NCBI RefSeq assembly: GCF_014645795.1
Contig: NZ_BMMK01000014.1
Coordinates: forward strand, 102,184-166,183
Length of the DNA stretch: 64,000 nt
Source of the DNA: Longimycelium tulufanense
GTDB lineage: Bacteria > Actinomycetota > Actinomycetes > Mycobacteriales > Pseudonocardiaceae
Direction of reading: 5' to 3'
In this document: positions 1 to 8,632 of the stretch, in pieces
Position numbering within the stretch: the stretch's first letter is position 1
How the letters are laid out: each line of letters begins with the position of its first letter
The notes under the pieces: model-generated
The model's input: the letters and a program-made list of their open reading frames with translations, nothing else
What the model was told of the DNA's origin: nothing
Databases searched by the model: none
Made by a program: the position numbers and the translations under genes

Positions 1-661
1 GCTGCGGCGACGGTGCGCACAGGAAGTTCCCGGGGACGCGGAAGTACTTCCCGTCGTGATCGATGTCGCGGACCTTCGTGGGATCCACGTAGATGCCGCG
101 CTCCCGGTCGTGGACGACCGCGTCCTCGGCCCACGACGACTCCCACAGCTTGTAGCAGACCTCCAGGAACTCATCGGCGATGTCGTACCGCTCGTCGTGC
201 GAGATCTGGTTGGTCAGGCCCAGGTTGCGGGCCGCACTCTCCAAGTAGGACGTCACGATGTTCCACGCGACCCGACCCTTGGTGAGGTGGTCCAGGGTGG
301 TCAGCTTGCGGGCGAGAGCGTAGGGCTGCTCATAGGTGAGCGAGACCGTGACGCCGAAACCCAGGTGCTCGGTCACCGCGGACATCGCCGATACCGTGAG
401 CAGCGGATCCTGGACAGGCACTTGCACAGCCTGCTGTACGGCCGCGTCCCTGCTGTCCTCGAACACGTCGTAGACGCCGAGCACGTCGGCCAGGAACAGC
501 GAGTCGAACTTTCCTCGTTCGAGTAGTTGGGCCAGCTCGGTCCAGTAGTCGAGGTCGGCGTACCGGTGGGATTGGTCGTCAGGGTGACGCCACAGCCCGG
601 GGGACAGGTGCCCGGCGCAGCTCATGTCGAATGCGTTGAGTCGGATCCGTCGCGTGGACAC
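1..661 (-). CDS. FMN-dependent monooxygenase, NtaA/SnaA/DszA family (partial)
   Basis: The minus strand encodes about 220 residues and runs off the left edge, so the C-terminus is missing. The N-terminus (VSTRRIRLNAFDMSCAGH, then LERGKFDSLFLADVLG, the YEQPYALARKLTTLDHLTKGR region and GRVAWNIVTS) is typical of the bacterial luciferase-like group that includes nitrilotriacetate monooxygenase and the dibenzothiophene-sulfone monooxygenase DszA. The GTG at 661 was chosen because AAGGAG lies about 8 bases before it and the family N-terminus starts there. Such enzymes use FMNH2 from a separate reductase to cleave C-N or C-S bonds. It begins 20 bases after the DszC-like gene and is the last visible gene of the sulfur operon. 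The exact substrate cannot be inferred. Confidence 0.85.
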   Translation of the reverse strand, partial: MSTRRIRLNAFDMSCAGHLSPGLWRHPDDQSHRYADLDYWTELAQLLERGKFDSLFLADVLGVYDVFEDSRDAAVQQAVQVPVQDPLLTVSAMSAVTEHLGFGVTVSLTYEQPYALARKLTTLDHLTKGRVAWNIVTSYLESAARNLGLTNQISHDERYDIADEFLEVCYKLWESSWAEDAVVHDRERGIYVDPTKVRDIDHDGKYFRVPGNFLCAPSPQ

Positions 662-681
662 AGCGGTTTCTCCTTGCAAGA

Positions 682-1860
682 TCAGGTGTAGAGCGTGTAC
701 GGCGGATGGGCGCCGGTCAGGAAGTGGTCGCCAACCTCCCGGAGCTTGTAGGCGACCGGGTCGTGCAGCGTGTGCGTGCGTACGTTCCGCCAGAACCGAT
801 CCAGTCCGTATTTCGACGCGGTGGAGCGGGCGCCGGTGACCTCGAAGACTCGCGAGGTGACATCGAGCGCCGTTCTTGTGGCGGCGACTTTGGCGGCGGC
901 GATGAGGGTCGCGATCTCGCCGCGTTCCTCGCCCGTCAGGGCCTCGCGCCGGTCGTGCAGTGCGGGATCGATGGCGTTGATGGCCTGGTCGGCCAGGGCT
1001 CGCGCGGCCTTGGTCGCCGTGACCAGCTCGCCGTAGGTGCCGAGCACATAAGGGTCCCTGGTCGCCGAGTCGACGCCGCTGAGCAGCCATGGCCGGCTCC
1101 TGGACACGGTGTACTCCCGCGCGGTGGCCAGCGCACCCTCGGCAATGCCCAGGTAGAACTGCACGAAGACGAGCTGGATCGTGGGAGTCACCAGGGAGGC
1201 GAAGGGCGATAGGTTGTCGTACGAGCCAAGCACGTCGTCAGGGCTGACGACGACGTTGATGAACTCGGTGCTGCCGCTGGCGGACAGCCGTTGACCGATG
1301 TTGTCCCAGTCGTCGGGGCGATTCACGCCCTTCTGCGCCGGATCGACGATGAGCGCGACGTGCTCGTCGGTGTCGGGCCGGAGCGCACCGACGACGATCC
1401 GATCGCCCACCCGGGCGCCGGTGGTGAAGCTCTTGCGGCCGTTGAGGATGAAGTGGTCGCCGCGCGGGGTGAGCGTGGGGTCGTCGTCACGAGGGTTGAA
1501 CGCCCCGCCCCAGAGCCAGTTTCCGGCCGCGGACTGGCGTTCGAGCCGCTCCTGGGCCTCCGCCGAGCCGAAGAAACGGGGGTTCCAGGACAACAGGTAG
1601 TGGTAGCCGATGAGCTGGCCGATCGAACCGTCGGCGATCGCGATCTCGCGGATCACCTGGTAGGCGGTGCGCCATCGGGCGCCGCCACCACCGCGTTCGG
1701 TGGGAATGAGCAGGTTGAGCAGGCCGGCGTCCCGCAGTTTCCGGGCCTCGCCGAACGGTGCCTCGTTCGCGCGGTCCCGCTCCACCGAGTCGATCTTGAG
1801 GTCCTCGGCGACCCGCCGGGCCGCCTTGATCCAGTCGTCGTCCACGAGCAGGTCGGGCAT
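682..1860 (-). CDS. Acyl-CoA dehydrogenase-fold flavin monooxygenase (DszC/SfnB-like)
   Basis: This 392-residue protein has the acyl-CoA dehydrogenase fold: a helical N-terminal domain (GLLNLLIPTERGGGG), a middle domain with GRKSFTTGARVGDRIVVGAL and the DDWDNIGQRLSASGS stretch, and a helical C-terminal domain ending in a conserved histidine-rich tail (RNVRTHTLHDP). That tail and the WDNIGQR motif are shared with DszC, SfnB and related reduced-flavin monooxygenases rather than with beta-oxidation dehydrogenases. It likely oxygenates an organosulfur compound with FMNH2 and O2. It sits 50 bases downstream of a homologue on the same strand and 20 bases upstream of the DszA-like gene, so the three are probably co-transcribed. 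The substrate is unknown. Confidence 0.85.
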   Translation of the reverse strand: MPDLLVDDDWIKAARRVAEDLKIDSVERDRANEAPFGEARKLRDAGLLNLLIPTERGGGGARWRTAYQVIREIAIADGSIGQLIGYHYLLSWNPRFFGSAEAQERLERQSAAGNWLWGGAFNPRDDDPTLTPRGDHFILNGRKSFTTGARVGDRIVVGALRPDTDEHVALIVDPAQKGVNRPDDWDNIGQRLSASGSTEFINVVVSPDDVLGSYDNLSPFASLVTPTIQLVFVQFYLGIAEGALATAREYTVSRSRPWLLSGVDSATRDPYVLGTYGELVTATKAARALADQAINAIDPALHDRREALTGEERGEIATLIAAAKVAATRTALDVTSRVFEVTGARSTASKYGLDRFWRNVRTHTLHDPVAYKLREVGDHFLTGAHPPYTLYT

Positions 1861-1910
1861 GGGAACGCTCCAGGGTGGTGAAAAGGGGCTGTGGGGGCTG
1901 AGAAGTGGGG

Positions 1911-3116
1911 TCAGACGATGCCGTTCGGCGGGGGCGCGACGCCGTTCAGCGCGTGGTTGCCGATGTGCTGGACCTTCCAGCGCCGCGGGTCGTGCAGCGT
2001 GTGGGTCCGGGCGTTGCGCCAGTGCCGGTCGAGGTTGTGGTCGCGCAGCGCGGACCTGGTGCCTGCCAGCGCGAACACGTCGGTGGAGACCGTGATGGCG
2101 GCGGTGTCACCTTGGGCGCGGGCTGCCGCCACGGCGACCGACGCCTCGGCGGCCAGCTCGGCCAGGCGGTCGCCGGTAACACCTGACCGGAACGCGGCTC
2201 TGGCTTCGTCCAGCGCCCGGCCGGCCCGTTCCAGGAGTGCTTCGGCGGCGCGGACGAGCAGCGCCAGCTCGCCGAACCGCTGGATCACCAGGGGTTCCTC
2301 GGCGGCACGCTGGACACCCGACTCCCACCACGGGCGCGACGACGTACGGATGAACTCCCCGCCCTCGGTGAGCGCTCCGCCCGCGATGCCCACGTCGATG
2401 GCGGCGTGGATGTACTGGCCGAACGCGCCGAAGATCTCGGAGCGTTGGAAGGTTCGGTAGTGCGGCACCACGTGCTCGTCCGGCACGTGCACGTTGTCCA
2501 GGAGGACGGTTCCGCTCGCCGTGGTGCGCTGACCGATACCGTTCCAGTCGTCGATGACGGCCACACCCGCGGTGTCCGACTGGACGTAGGCGACGAACAC
2601 CCGGTTCTCCGAGTCGGTGACGAACACCGGGATCCAGTGCGCGAACAGCGCGCCCGTCGAGTAGTTCTTGGTGCCGTTGAGCCGGTAGCCGCCCGCGGAG
2701 TCCGGGGTCAGCTTCGTCCGGAACTCGTTGGCGTGCCGGGCGCCGGCTTCGGCCAGGGCATTGCCGAACCGCTTACCGGCCAGGACCTCTTTGTAGAAGA
2801 ACGCCTGTTGCTCCGGTGCGCCGTTCTCCCGGAGCACCTCGACGAAGAAGAAGTGGTTCTGCGGGATCTGGCCGATGTTCGGGTCGGCGGCCGACAGCAG
2901 TCTGATCACCTCGCCCAGGGCGCGTGCCGAGACCTCCGCCCCGCCGTGCTCCCTGGGCACGGTGATGGCAAGGAGGCCGCTGGTGGACAGCTCGTCGAGC
3001 TCCGTGACCGGGAGAACCCGCTCGGCGTCGCGGTGGGCGGCGCGCTTCGCGAACTGGTTGGCCAGGGAGCGGGCGGTCTCGATTGCTTCGTCGTCGCTGG
3101 TGATGACATGTGCCAT
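1911..3116 (-). CDS. SfnB-family sulfur acquisition oxidoreductase
   Basis: This 401-residue protein has the same fold as its downstream neighbour. The N-terminal stretch ADPNIGQIPQNHFFFVEVLR and the middle-domain segment NGTKNYSTGALFAHWIPVF are characteristic of the SfnB group, which is linked to growth on sulfones and sulfonates under sulfur limitation. The C-terminal RNARTHTLHDPRRWK matches the neighbouring paralogue. The ATG at 3116 was chosen over an in-frame start ten codons upstream because AGCGAGG lies at a good distance before it and the family N-terminus starts there. It is the first enzyme gene after the cysteine-type leader peptide and probably catalyses an FMNH2-dependent oxygenation. 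The substrate is not predictable from sequence. Confidence 0.85.
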   Translation of the reverse strand: MAHVITSDDEAIETARSLANQFAKRAAHRDAERVLPVTELDELSTSGLLAITVPREHGGAEVSARALGEVIRLLSAADPNIGQIPQNHFFFVEVLRENGAPEQQAFFYKEVLAGKRFGNALAEAGARHANEFRTKLTPDSAGGYRLNGTKNYSTGALFAHWIPVFVTDSENRVFVAYVQSDTAGVAVIDDWNGIGQRTTASGTVLLDNVHVPDEHVVPHYRTFQRSEIFGAFGQYIHAAIDVGIAGGALTEGGEFIRTSSRPWWESGVQRAAEEPLVIQRFGELALLVRAAEALLERAGRALDEARAAFRSGVTGDRLAELAAEASVAVAAARAQGDTAAITVSTDVFALAGTRSALRDHNLDRHWRNARTHTLHDPRRWKVQHIGNHALNGVAPPPNGIV

Positions 3117-3245
3117 GACGGACCTCGCTGGACGCGGGAGAGACACGGAGAGGACACGGAGAAGGCACGGCGGAGATGCGGAGAAGGCCGCAAGAAACGG
3201 CGAACAGTCACAAAACGGACTGCGGGAAGGCGAGATAAGGCTCGC

Positions 3246-3323
3246 TCAGCGGCGACAGATCGCGCTGGCGACACGACAGAAGTCGACGTGCTGCCGCACG
3301 CGGAAGTCATCGTGTTGCGCCAT
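3246..3323 (-). CDS. Cysteine-type leader peptide of the sulfur operon
   Basis: This short ORF encodes 25 residues ending RQHVDFCRVASAICRR, too small for normal gene calling. The HVD.CRVASA.CRR ending matches the putative leader peptides found before sulfur assimilation operons in actinobacteria. These are thought to sense cysteine supply through ribosome progress at the Cys codons, here two TGT codons near the end. The ATG at 3323 lies 7 bases after a -10-like TAGCTT, so the transcript may be leaderless. The stop at 3246-3248 is 129 bases before the SfnB-family gene. The family match is recognition from memory; regulation here is inferred. Confidence 0.8.
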   Translation of the reverse strand: MAQHDDFRVRQHVDFCRVASAICRR

Positions 3324-3330
3324 ACGGGCG

Positions 3331-3359
3331 AAGCTAGGCGGCCCTCGCGAGGGGGTCAA
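3331..3359 (-). promoter_or_regulatory. Promoter of the leader peptide/sulfur operon
   Basis: On the minus strand TTGACC (3354-3359) is followed after exactly 17 bases by TAGCTT (3331-3336), a good vegetative sigma-factor promoter. The spacer contains the perfect palindrome CCCTCGCGAGGG (3342-3353), a possible operator. Transcription would start at or next to the leader ATG at 3323. Confidence 0.7.
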
Positions 3360-3558
3360 CGTGATGGTCGTGGGGTTCCACATCCTGAGCCGGCCCCGCA
3401 GGAGAGGGGTGGGCGACGGGGCTGATCGCCGGTCTCGTGGCTCGCGGGGTCCGGTGCTCCGAACCGACGATTGCGTAGATTCCTCGGGAACCACCCGCCG
3501 TAGCCAGCGTCATACGGCAGGATGCCCGTCGAGGTGCACGTCCGGGGGAGAGTGACGT
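3360..3558. other. Intergenic region between the sulfur operon and the ESX-associated group
   Basis: This divergent spacer lies between the sulfur operon and the plus-strand gene at 3559. No further gene is seen. It should contain the plus-strand promoter for 3559, but no convincing boxes could be picked out. Confidence 0.4.
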
Positions 3559-4014
3559 ATGGGTGAGATGGTCAGTGGCTACTGGGCCGCCAGCGCCGTC
3601 GCGGCCAGCGCGGTCGCCGGTCCCGCAGCCGGCGCGGCCATGCTCGGCGCCGCCGCTGCCCAGGCGGCGGCCAACGCGGGTGGCTCGGGCGGCGGTGGCG
3701 GTTCCGGCGCCCACTTCGCGGTCGACCGCGACCAGATCCCGGGGTTGATCAAGGAACTGGAGCAGGCCCGGGACAAGCTGGAGAGGGCAGCCAGTGTTGC
3801 GCGTGAAGCGGGACGATGGCCAGCACCAGGAACCGATCCCTACAGCCCAAAAGCTGCCGAGCGGATGGGTCCGCAGCTTGTCGACAACTACCTTGCGGCG
3901 AACAAGCGGCAGCAGCAGGACATTAAGAACATGATCCAGAGTCTAGAGGCAGCGATGAAGTCCTACGACAATGCCGATGAGTCGGCCCGATCGTCCTTCC
4001 AGAAGCGGGGCTAA
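3559..4014 (+). CDS. Small Ala/Gly-rich protein, ESX-associated candidate
   Basis: This 151-residue protein has an Ala-rich N-terminal half (VAASAVAGPAAGAAMLGAAA) and a Gly-rich linker, followed by a charged helical C-terminal half (about residues 50-150) with FAVDRDQIPGLIKELEQARD and IQSLEAAMKSYDNAD. Two amphipathic helices with a short length are reminiscent of ESX substrates, but no WXG motif is present and no family name can be given. The ATG follows GGGGGAGAGTGACGT. It is 5 bases upstream of a DUF3558 lipoprotein and close to PPE-like and EspG-like genes, which supports a role in the same secretion-linked group. The function is inferred from context only. Confidence 0.7.
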   Translation: MGEMVSGYWAASAVAASAVAGPAAGAAMLGAAAAQAAANAGGSGGGGGSGAHFAVDRDQIPGLIKELEQARDKLERAASVAREAGRWPAPGTDPYSPKAAERMGPQLVDNYLAANKRQQQDIKNMIQSLEAAMKSYDNADESARSSFQKRG

Positions 4015-4019
4015 TCCAC

Positions 4020-4628
4020 ATGCGTAAGTCGATCTTGGCGGTTGCTACAGCATTCGCTGTTTTCATGCTTGCTGCCTGTAGCTCTGGCTCGACCAATGGA
4101 AGTGCGCAGCCGGCCACCAATACCGGAACCACGACGGGTTCTTCCGCTGCCAACCCTGACGTGCCACGCGTGCCGAAGCCGCTGGATACCTCCAAGTTCC
4201 AACAGGTCCCGTGTAGCGTCCTGACGCCAAGCCAGCGGCAGTTTTTGAAGATTGGTAAAGAGCCCAATAGGTTTGATAGTGATCTCGGCCCGGGTTGTGA
4301 ATGGCGGGATACATCTGGGCCATCGAAGATGAGCTTCTCGGCAAGGCTTGTGGTCAAGGGTGACGGGCTTGCGGGTCTTTATTCCCGCCGAGACACATAC
4401 AAGATTTTCGAGCCACTTGAAGTCGATGGTTATCCCGCTGCCGTCGTCATGGCTGTGCGTGATCAGCGGTCAGAGGGTGTTTGTGTCATCAGCGTCGGGG
4501 TTACCGACAAGCTTGTTTTCGATGTGGACATGCAGCTCGATGACGAGTCTCCGTCCTACAACGACCCGTGTGGACAAACCAAGCTAGTCGCCGGTGAGAT
4601 TTTGAAGACGTTGAAGGGGGGCACGTGA
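4020..4628 (+). CDS. DUF3558-type lipoprotein
   Basis: This 202-residue protein starts with a lipoprotein signal peptide ending in the lipobox LAAC (Cys about residue 20), followed by a Ser/Thr/Gly-rich spacer. The mature part has PCSVLTPSQRQFL near residue 65, GPGCEWRD near residue 90 and a late NDPCGQTKLVAGEILKTL segment. That Cys-bearing layout is typical of DUF3558 lipoproteins, which are common in Pseudonocardiaceae next to ESX-type genes. It is expected to be anchored on the outer face of the membrane. The gene starts 5 bases after its neighbour and ends 3 bases before the next, so it is translationally close-coupled. The DNA is visibly less GC-rich than the surroundings. Confidence 0.85.
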   Translation: MRKSILAVATAFAVFMLAACSSGSTNGSAQPATNTGTTTGSSAANPDVPRVPKPLDTSKFQQVPCSVLTPSQRQFLKIGKEPNRFDSDLGPGCEWRDTSGPSKMSFSARLVVKGDGLAGLYSRRDTYKIFEPLEVDGYPAAVVMAVRDQRSEGVCVISVGVTDKLVFDVDMQLDDESPSYNDPCGQTKLVAGEILKTLKGGT

Positions 4629-4631
4629 CCG

Positions 4632-6068
4632 GTGGGCATCATTGGAGTACCGGACTGGGCCGTCAATTACGGGGTGAAGGTAGGGTCCCGTCTCCTGGGA
4701 GAGACCAGACCCCAGGGTGTGCCAGGGGCCGAGATCTACGACATGTTCCACAAGGGGCCGGGTACATCCGCCGGCCTGGACACTGCGTCGGGCAAATGGC
4801 GTGAGGTCGCGAAGGCTCAGCACGACGCCAGTGGTGACGTCGAGGCTGCGATGAAGAAGGCCGGCGTCGCATGGCAGGGTCAGGCATCGGAGTCGGCCCA
4901 GGCTGGGATGTCGCCATTGGCGACGTCGGCGTCGCAGGCGGGTGACACCGCGAACAAGGTCTCTGGTGTGCTCACCCAGCAGAGCGGCGGGTTCAACACC
5001 GCAAAGCACACCGTGCAGCCGGTGCCGAAGAATCCGCCGGAGCGCGATTTCGTCGACTACATCAATCCGTTCACCACGGACGTTGACAAGCAAGCCGCTG
5101 CCTACCGCGAGAAGACGCTCGCGAACCAGCACGCCCTGCAGAGCTATGGCAGCACCACGAGTTCCAACATCAGCGCGGTGCCGACGTTCACCGCCGACAC
5201 GCACCACGCGAACGTGGATGTCACCGACCCCGGTCGTGGTGACGGCGTCGGCGACACCCGGCAGCCGCCCGGCAGAGGCGGTGGAGGTCAGGTTTGGCGC
5301 CCGGCAGGGTCCTCCCCCGATCCGTCCGGTGGGGGCCAGGTTTGGCGGCCTTCGTACTCCATTCCGGATTCGTCCGGTGGGGGCCAGACGTGGCAACCGG
5401 CGGGTTCGTCGCCGCCTCCGGCGCAGGTTGATCCGAGCAGGGTCGACCCGTTGCCGGGCAACCCGGGGACGCCGGGTTGGAACGGTCCCGGCTCCGGTGG
5501 TGGGTCCGGTACCGGCACGCCCGGCGGCGGTGGCGGTAACTACCACCCCGGCGGCGGTTACTACCCGGGCGGTTACGGCGGCAACAACACCGGTCAGGGC
5601 GGCGGGATCATGCGACCGGCCGTGCCGCCGCGCTCCGGTGGCTTGGGCTCGTCGGGTGGGCCGGGTGGCGGCGGGGGCCGGGGTAGCGCCGGTTCCCTGA
5701 GCGGTGCTGCTGGCCGTGGCGTCGGTGGCTTCGGTCCTGGCGGCTCGGGTGCTGGCGGCGCGGGCTCATCAAGCGGCGCCGGTGGTTCCGGTGGCGGCCT
5801 GGGAGCTGGTAACGCGACGGGTCGCGGCCCCGGAGGTAGCGCTGGTGCCGGCGGTTTCGGGCCCGCAGGTGCGACGGGCGGTGCCGGCGGTCGTCCGGGC
5901 GGTGCCGGGATGGGCGGCATGGGCATGGCCGGTGCCGGCCGTGGCCAGGGCGGCGAGGACCAGGAGCACCAGCGGCCGGGCTACCTGGTGGAGACCGACG
6001 ACATCTTCAGCTCCGGAGAGATGGTCGCCCCGCCGGTCATCGGCGGTGAGCCGCCGCGCCAGCAGTAG
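4632..6068 (+). CDS. PPE/WXG-like protein with Gly/Pro-rich C-terminus
   Basis: This 478-residue protein has a helical N-terminal domain (about 1-180) with SGKWREVAKAQHDASGDVE and AWQGQASESAQAGM, the helix-turn-helix with a central tryptophan expected of PPE/WXG100-type ESX substrates. A repeat block follows around residues 215-275, with three units of the form GGGQ(V/T)W(R/Q)P separated by Ser/Pro. Next comes a long low-complexity Gly-rich tail (about 280-440), and the protein ends in an acidic stretch around LVETDDIFSSGEM. The GTG at 4632 is preceded by AAGGGGGG. The layout suggests a secreted or surface-displayed type VII protein. The downstream EspG-like gene could encode its chaperone. 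No enzymatic domain is visible. Confidence 0.8.
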   Translation: MGIIGVPDWAVNYGVKVGSRLLGETRPQGVPGAEIYDMFHKGPGTSAGLDTASGKWREVAKAQHDASGDVEAAMKKAGVAWQGQASESAQAGMSPLATSASQAGDTANKVSGVLTQQSGGFNTAKHTVQPVPKNPPERDFVDYINPFTTDVDKQAAAYREKTLANQHALQSYGSTTSSNISAVPTFTADTHHANVDVTDPGRGDGVGDTRQPPGRGGGGQVWRPAGSSPDPSGGGQVWRPSYSIPDSSGGGQTWQPAGSSPPPAQVDPSRVDPLPGNPGTPGWNGPGSGGGSGTGTPGGGGGNYHPGGGYYPGGYGGNNTGQGGGIMRPAVPPRSGGLGSSGGPGGGGGRGSAGSLSGAAGRGVGGFGPGGSGAGGAGSSSGAGGSGGGLGAGNATGRGPGGSAGAGGFGPAGATGGAGGRPGGAGMGGMGMAGAGRGQGGEDQEHQRPGYLVETDDIFSSGEMVAPPVIGGEPPRQQ

Positions 6069-6237
6069 GCGCAGGTCGTCGCCAGTCGGTCGGTCGTTGC
6101 CAGTCGGCTCGTGCGGCCGGGCCGGTCGTTCGGCCGGTTCGTCCTGGTCGTTCCAACAGGTCATTGCACACAGAAGTAAGGGGTCGCCCCAACCGGGCGA
6201 GCCCGGTTGACAGCTGAGCGGGGAGGGGAGTCGCGCC

Positions 6238-7032
6238 GTGCTGCGCCGCGAGGTGGTGGTGTCCGAGCTGGCCTACGACGTGCTGTGGGAGGTCGAGGTC
6301 GGCGCCGTGCTGCACGCCGAGAAGCACCCGGCCCTGCACTGCTCCTCTCCGGGCGCGACCTGGACCGAGCGGGAACACCTGGTAGCCCAGGTGGGGGTCG
6401 AGCTGGCGCGGCTCGACCTGGTCCGGGGCAGCCAGGCCGACCCCGACCTGGTCGGGGCGTTGCGCCTGCTGGCGCGGCCCCAGCTCGAGGTCTACGGCTG
6501 GTACAGCGCCGCCGGGCAACCCACACGCTCCGTGGTCGGCGCCGTCGCTGGTCGGGAGGGCGTGCTCGCCGAGCTCGGCAACGGGCAGTTCCGGCTGCGG
6601 CCGCTCGCGCCGGAGTGGCTGTGCCCGGCGGTCGCCTCGGTGGTGCCGGAGCTGAGACCACTCCCCGGCCAGCACCACAACCTCCCCACCGAGCTGCTGA
6701 CCGGCGACGGCCCGGCGCACGGGACCGCGGACGCCGGGCTGCTCCAGGCGGTCGGGCGCAGCGGGCCGGACGCCGAGGTGGACCGGGTGCGCCGGCTGCT
6801 CGCCCGGCCCAGGCGCGCCGCCGCCCAGTTCTACGTCGCCGGCCGGGGGCGGGACGGGGCGCGGCAGCGCTGCGAGTTCCCGGTCAACGTCATCGAGACC
6901 GAGGAGGGCTGCTACCTCACCCAGCAGCTCCGCGGCAACGACGGGCGGGCGTGGACCGTGGCCACCCCCGTCGACCAGCGGCTCCTCGCCGACCGGCTGA
7001 CCCACCTGGCCAGCACCTACGTTGCGAACTGA
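6238..7032 (+). CDS. ESX secretion-associated protein, EspG family
   Basis: This 264-residue protein resembles the EspG chaperones of type VII secretion. The N-terminal VVSELAYDVLWEVEVGAVLH, the central Leu-rich segment that includes ALRLLARPQLEVYGWY, and the late region with TPVDQRLLADRLTHLA are typical. EspG proteins bind PE/PPE-type substrates in the cytosol and keep them export-competent. The GTG at 6238 follows a strong GGGAGGGGAG. The gene lies about 170 bases after the PPE/WXG-like gene, its likely partner. The ESX membrane components (EccB/C/D/E) are not in this window, so this is a satellite module. Family assignment is fairly secure; the pairing is inferred. Confidence 0.85.
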   Translation: MLRREVVVSELAYDVLWEVEVGAVLHAEKHPALHCSSPGATWTEREHLVAQVGVELARLDLVRGSQADPDLVGALRLLARPQLEVYGWYSAAGQPTRSVVGAVAGREGVLAELGNGQFRLRPLAPEWLCPAVASVVPELRPLPGQHHNLPTELLTGDGPAHGTADAGLLQAVGRSGPDAEVDRVRRLLARPRRAAAQFYVAGRGRDGARQRCEFPVNVIETEEGCYLTQQLRGNDGRAWTVATPVDQRLLADRLTHLASTYVAN

Positions 7033-7158
7033 ATCCCTGCAGGTCAGTGCGCCCGGGTGGCGCTGGCCACGGCCCGCCGACGAGCACGCGACGCTACCAG
7101 TACGCTTGTCATGCTTGCGCGTATCGCGGCAGGAGACGCGAGAGGAGAGGCCCGGCCC

Positions 7159-8379
7159 ATGGCCAAGATCAAGGTTGAGGGGACCGTCGTCGAGCTCGAC
7201 GGCGACGAGATGACCCGCATTATCTGGCAGTTCATCAAGGACAAGCTGATCCACCCGTACCTGGACGTCAACCTCGAGTACTACGACCTGGGCATCGAGC
7301 ACCGGGACGCCACCGACGACCAGGTGACCGTGGACGCCGCGAACGCCATCAAGAAGCACGGCGTCGGTGTGAAGTGCGCCACCATCACGCCGGACGAGGC
7401 ACGCGTCGAGGAGTTCGGCCTGAAGAAGATGTGGCGGAGCCCGAACGGCACGATCCGCAACATCCTCGGCGGCGTGATCTTCCGCGAGCCGATCATCATC
7501 TCCAACATCCCGCGGCTGGTGCCGGGCTGGACGAAGCCGATCATCGTCGGCCGTCACGCGCACGGCGACCAGTACAAGGCCACCGACTTCAAGGTGCCCG
7601 GCCCTGGCACGCTGACCATCACCTACACCCCGGCCGACGGCAGCCAGCCGATGGAGTTCGAGGTCGCCCAGTTCCCGGAGGGCGGCGGCGTCGCGCTGGG
7701 CATGTACAACTACCGCAAGTCGATCGAAGACTTCGCGCGGGCGTCCTTCGCCTATGGCCTGGCACGCAACTACCCGGTCTACATGTCGACCAAGAACACG
7801 ATCCTCAAGGCCTACGACGGCATGTTCAAGGACGTGTTCCAGGAGATCTTCGAGTCGGAGTTCAAGGCCGAGTTCGAGGCCAAGGGCCTGACCTACGAGC
7901 ACCGGCTGATCGACGACATGGTCGCGGCCGCGCTCAAGTGGGAGGGCGGCTACGTCTGGGCCTGTAAGAACTACGACGGCGACGTGCAGTCCGACATCGT
8001 GGCGCAGGGCTTCGGCTCGCTGGGCCTGATGACCTCGGTGCTGATGACCCCGGACGGCCGGACCGTGGAGGCCGAGGCCGCGCACGGCACCGTCACCCGG
8101 CACTACCGGCAGCACCAGCAGGGCAAGCCGACCTCGACCAACCCGATCGCGTCCATCTTCGCCTGGACGCGCGGGCTGGCGCACCGGGGCAAGTTGGACA
8201 ACACCCCGGCGGTCACCGACTTCGCCCACACCCTCGAGCAGGTCTGCATCGAGACCGTCGAGAGCGGCAGGATGACCAAGGACCTGGCCTTGCTGGTCGG
8301 CGGGGACACCCCGTACCTGACCACGCAGGAGTTCCTCGGCGCACTGGACGAGAACCTGCAGAAGAAGATGGCCGGCTGA
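7159..8379 (+). CDS. icd: Isocitrate dehydrogenase [NADP+], homodimeric type
   Basis: This 406-residue enzyme converts isocitrate to 2-oxoglutarate and CO2 with NADP+ in the TCA cycle. Residues [17 protein letters not shown] near the N-terminus, the substrate-binding [18 protein letters not shown], and the later [18 protein letters not shown] and [16 protein letters not shown] are hallmarks of the eukaryote-like dimeric class, not the monomeric class also found in actinobacteria. The ATG at 7159 was preferred to upstream in-frame starts because it gives the family N-terminus MAKIKV and is preceded by GAGAGGAGAGG. A strong hairpin terminator follows immediately. Confidence 0.97.
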   Translation: MAKIKVEGTVVELDGDEMTRIIWQFIKDKLIHPYLDVNLEYYDLGIEHRDATDDQVTVDAANAIKKHGVGVKCATITPDEARVEEFGLKKMWRSPNGTIRNILGGVIFREPIIISNIPRLVPGWTKPIIVGRHAHGDQYKATDFKVPGPGTLTITYTPADGSQPMEFEVAQFPEGGGVALGMYNYRKSIEDFARASFAYGLARNYPVYMSTKNTILKAYDGMFKDVFQEIFESEFKAEFEAKGLTYEHRLIDDMVAAALKWEGGYVWACKNYDGDVQSDIVAQGFGSLGLMTSVLMTPDGRTVEAEAAHGTVTRHYRQHQQGKPTSTNPIASIFAWTRGLAHRGKLDNTPAVTDFAHTLEQVCIETVESGRMTKDLALLVGGDTPYLTTQEFLGALDENLQKKMAG

Positions 8380-8396
8380 CGCCCGCTGCCCGACTC

Positions 8397-8432
8397 GGAG
8401 CCCGGTTGCCCTCGCGGGGGCAACCGGGCTCC
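8397..8432 (+). terminator. icd terminator hairpin
   Basis: GGAGCCCGGTTGCC (8397-8410) pairs perfectly with GGCAACCGGGCTCC (8419-8432) around an 8-base loop, 17 bases after the icd stop. There is no marked T-tract, as is usual in high-GC actinomycetes. Confidence 0.85.
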
Positions 8433-8632
8433 GGCGCGTCTGGCCCACCATGACTACCTCGGGTAGCGGCGTCACCCTGGCCTGTCCTGCTTGTGAGTGG
8501 ACGTTATGCGGGAGCTCGGGTGGTGTTACCCGATACGGGAAGCCCACCACCCGCTTTCCGGGCTATACCGGATGGGGGGCTGGCACCTCGTGAAGTTGGT
8601 TGGCGTGGGTGATCTGCGGGAGGTGGCTGGAG

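Noticed and set aside
6037..8550. An 837-residue minus-strand frame opposite the EspG-like gene and icd
   Set aside because: icd motifs on the plus strand are unambiguous; the minus frame shows only Val/Leu/Arg-rich shadow sequence.
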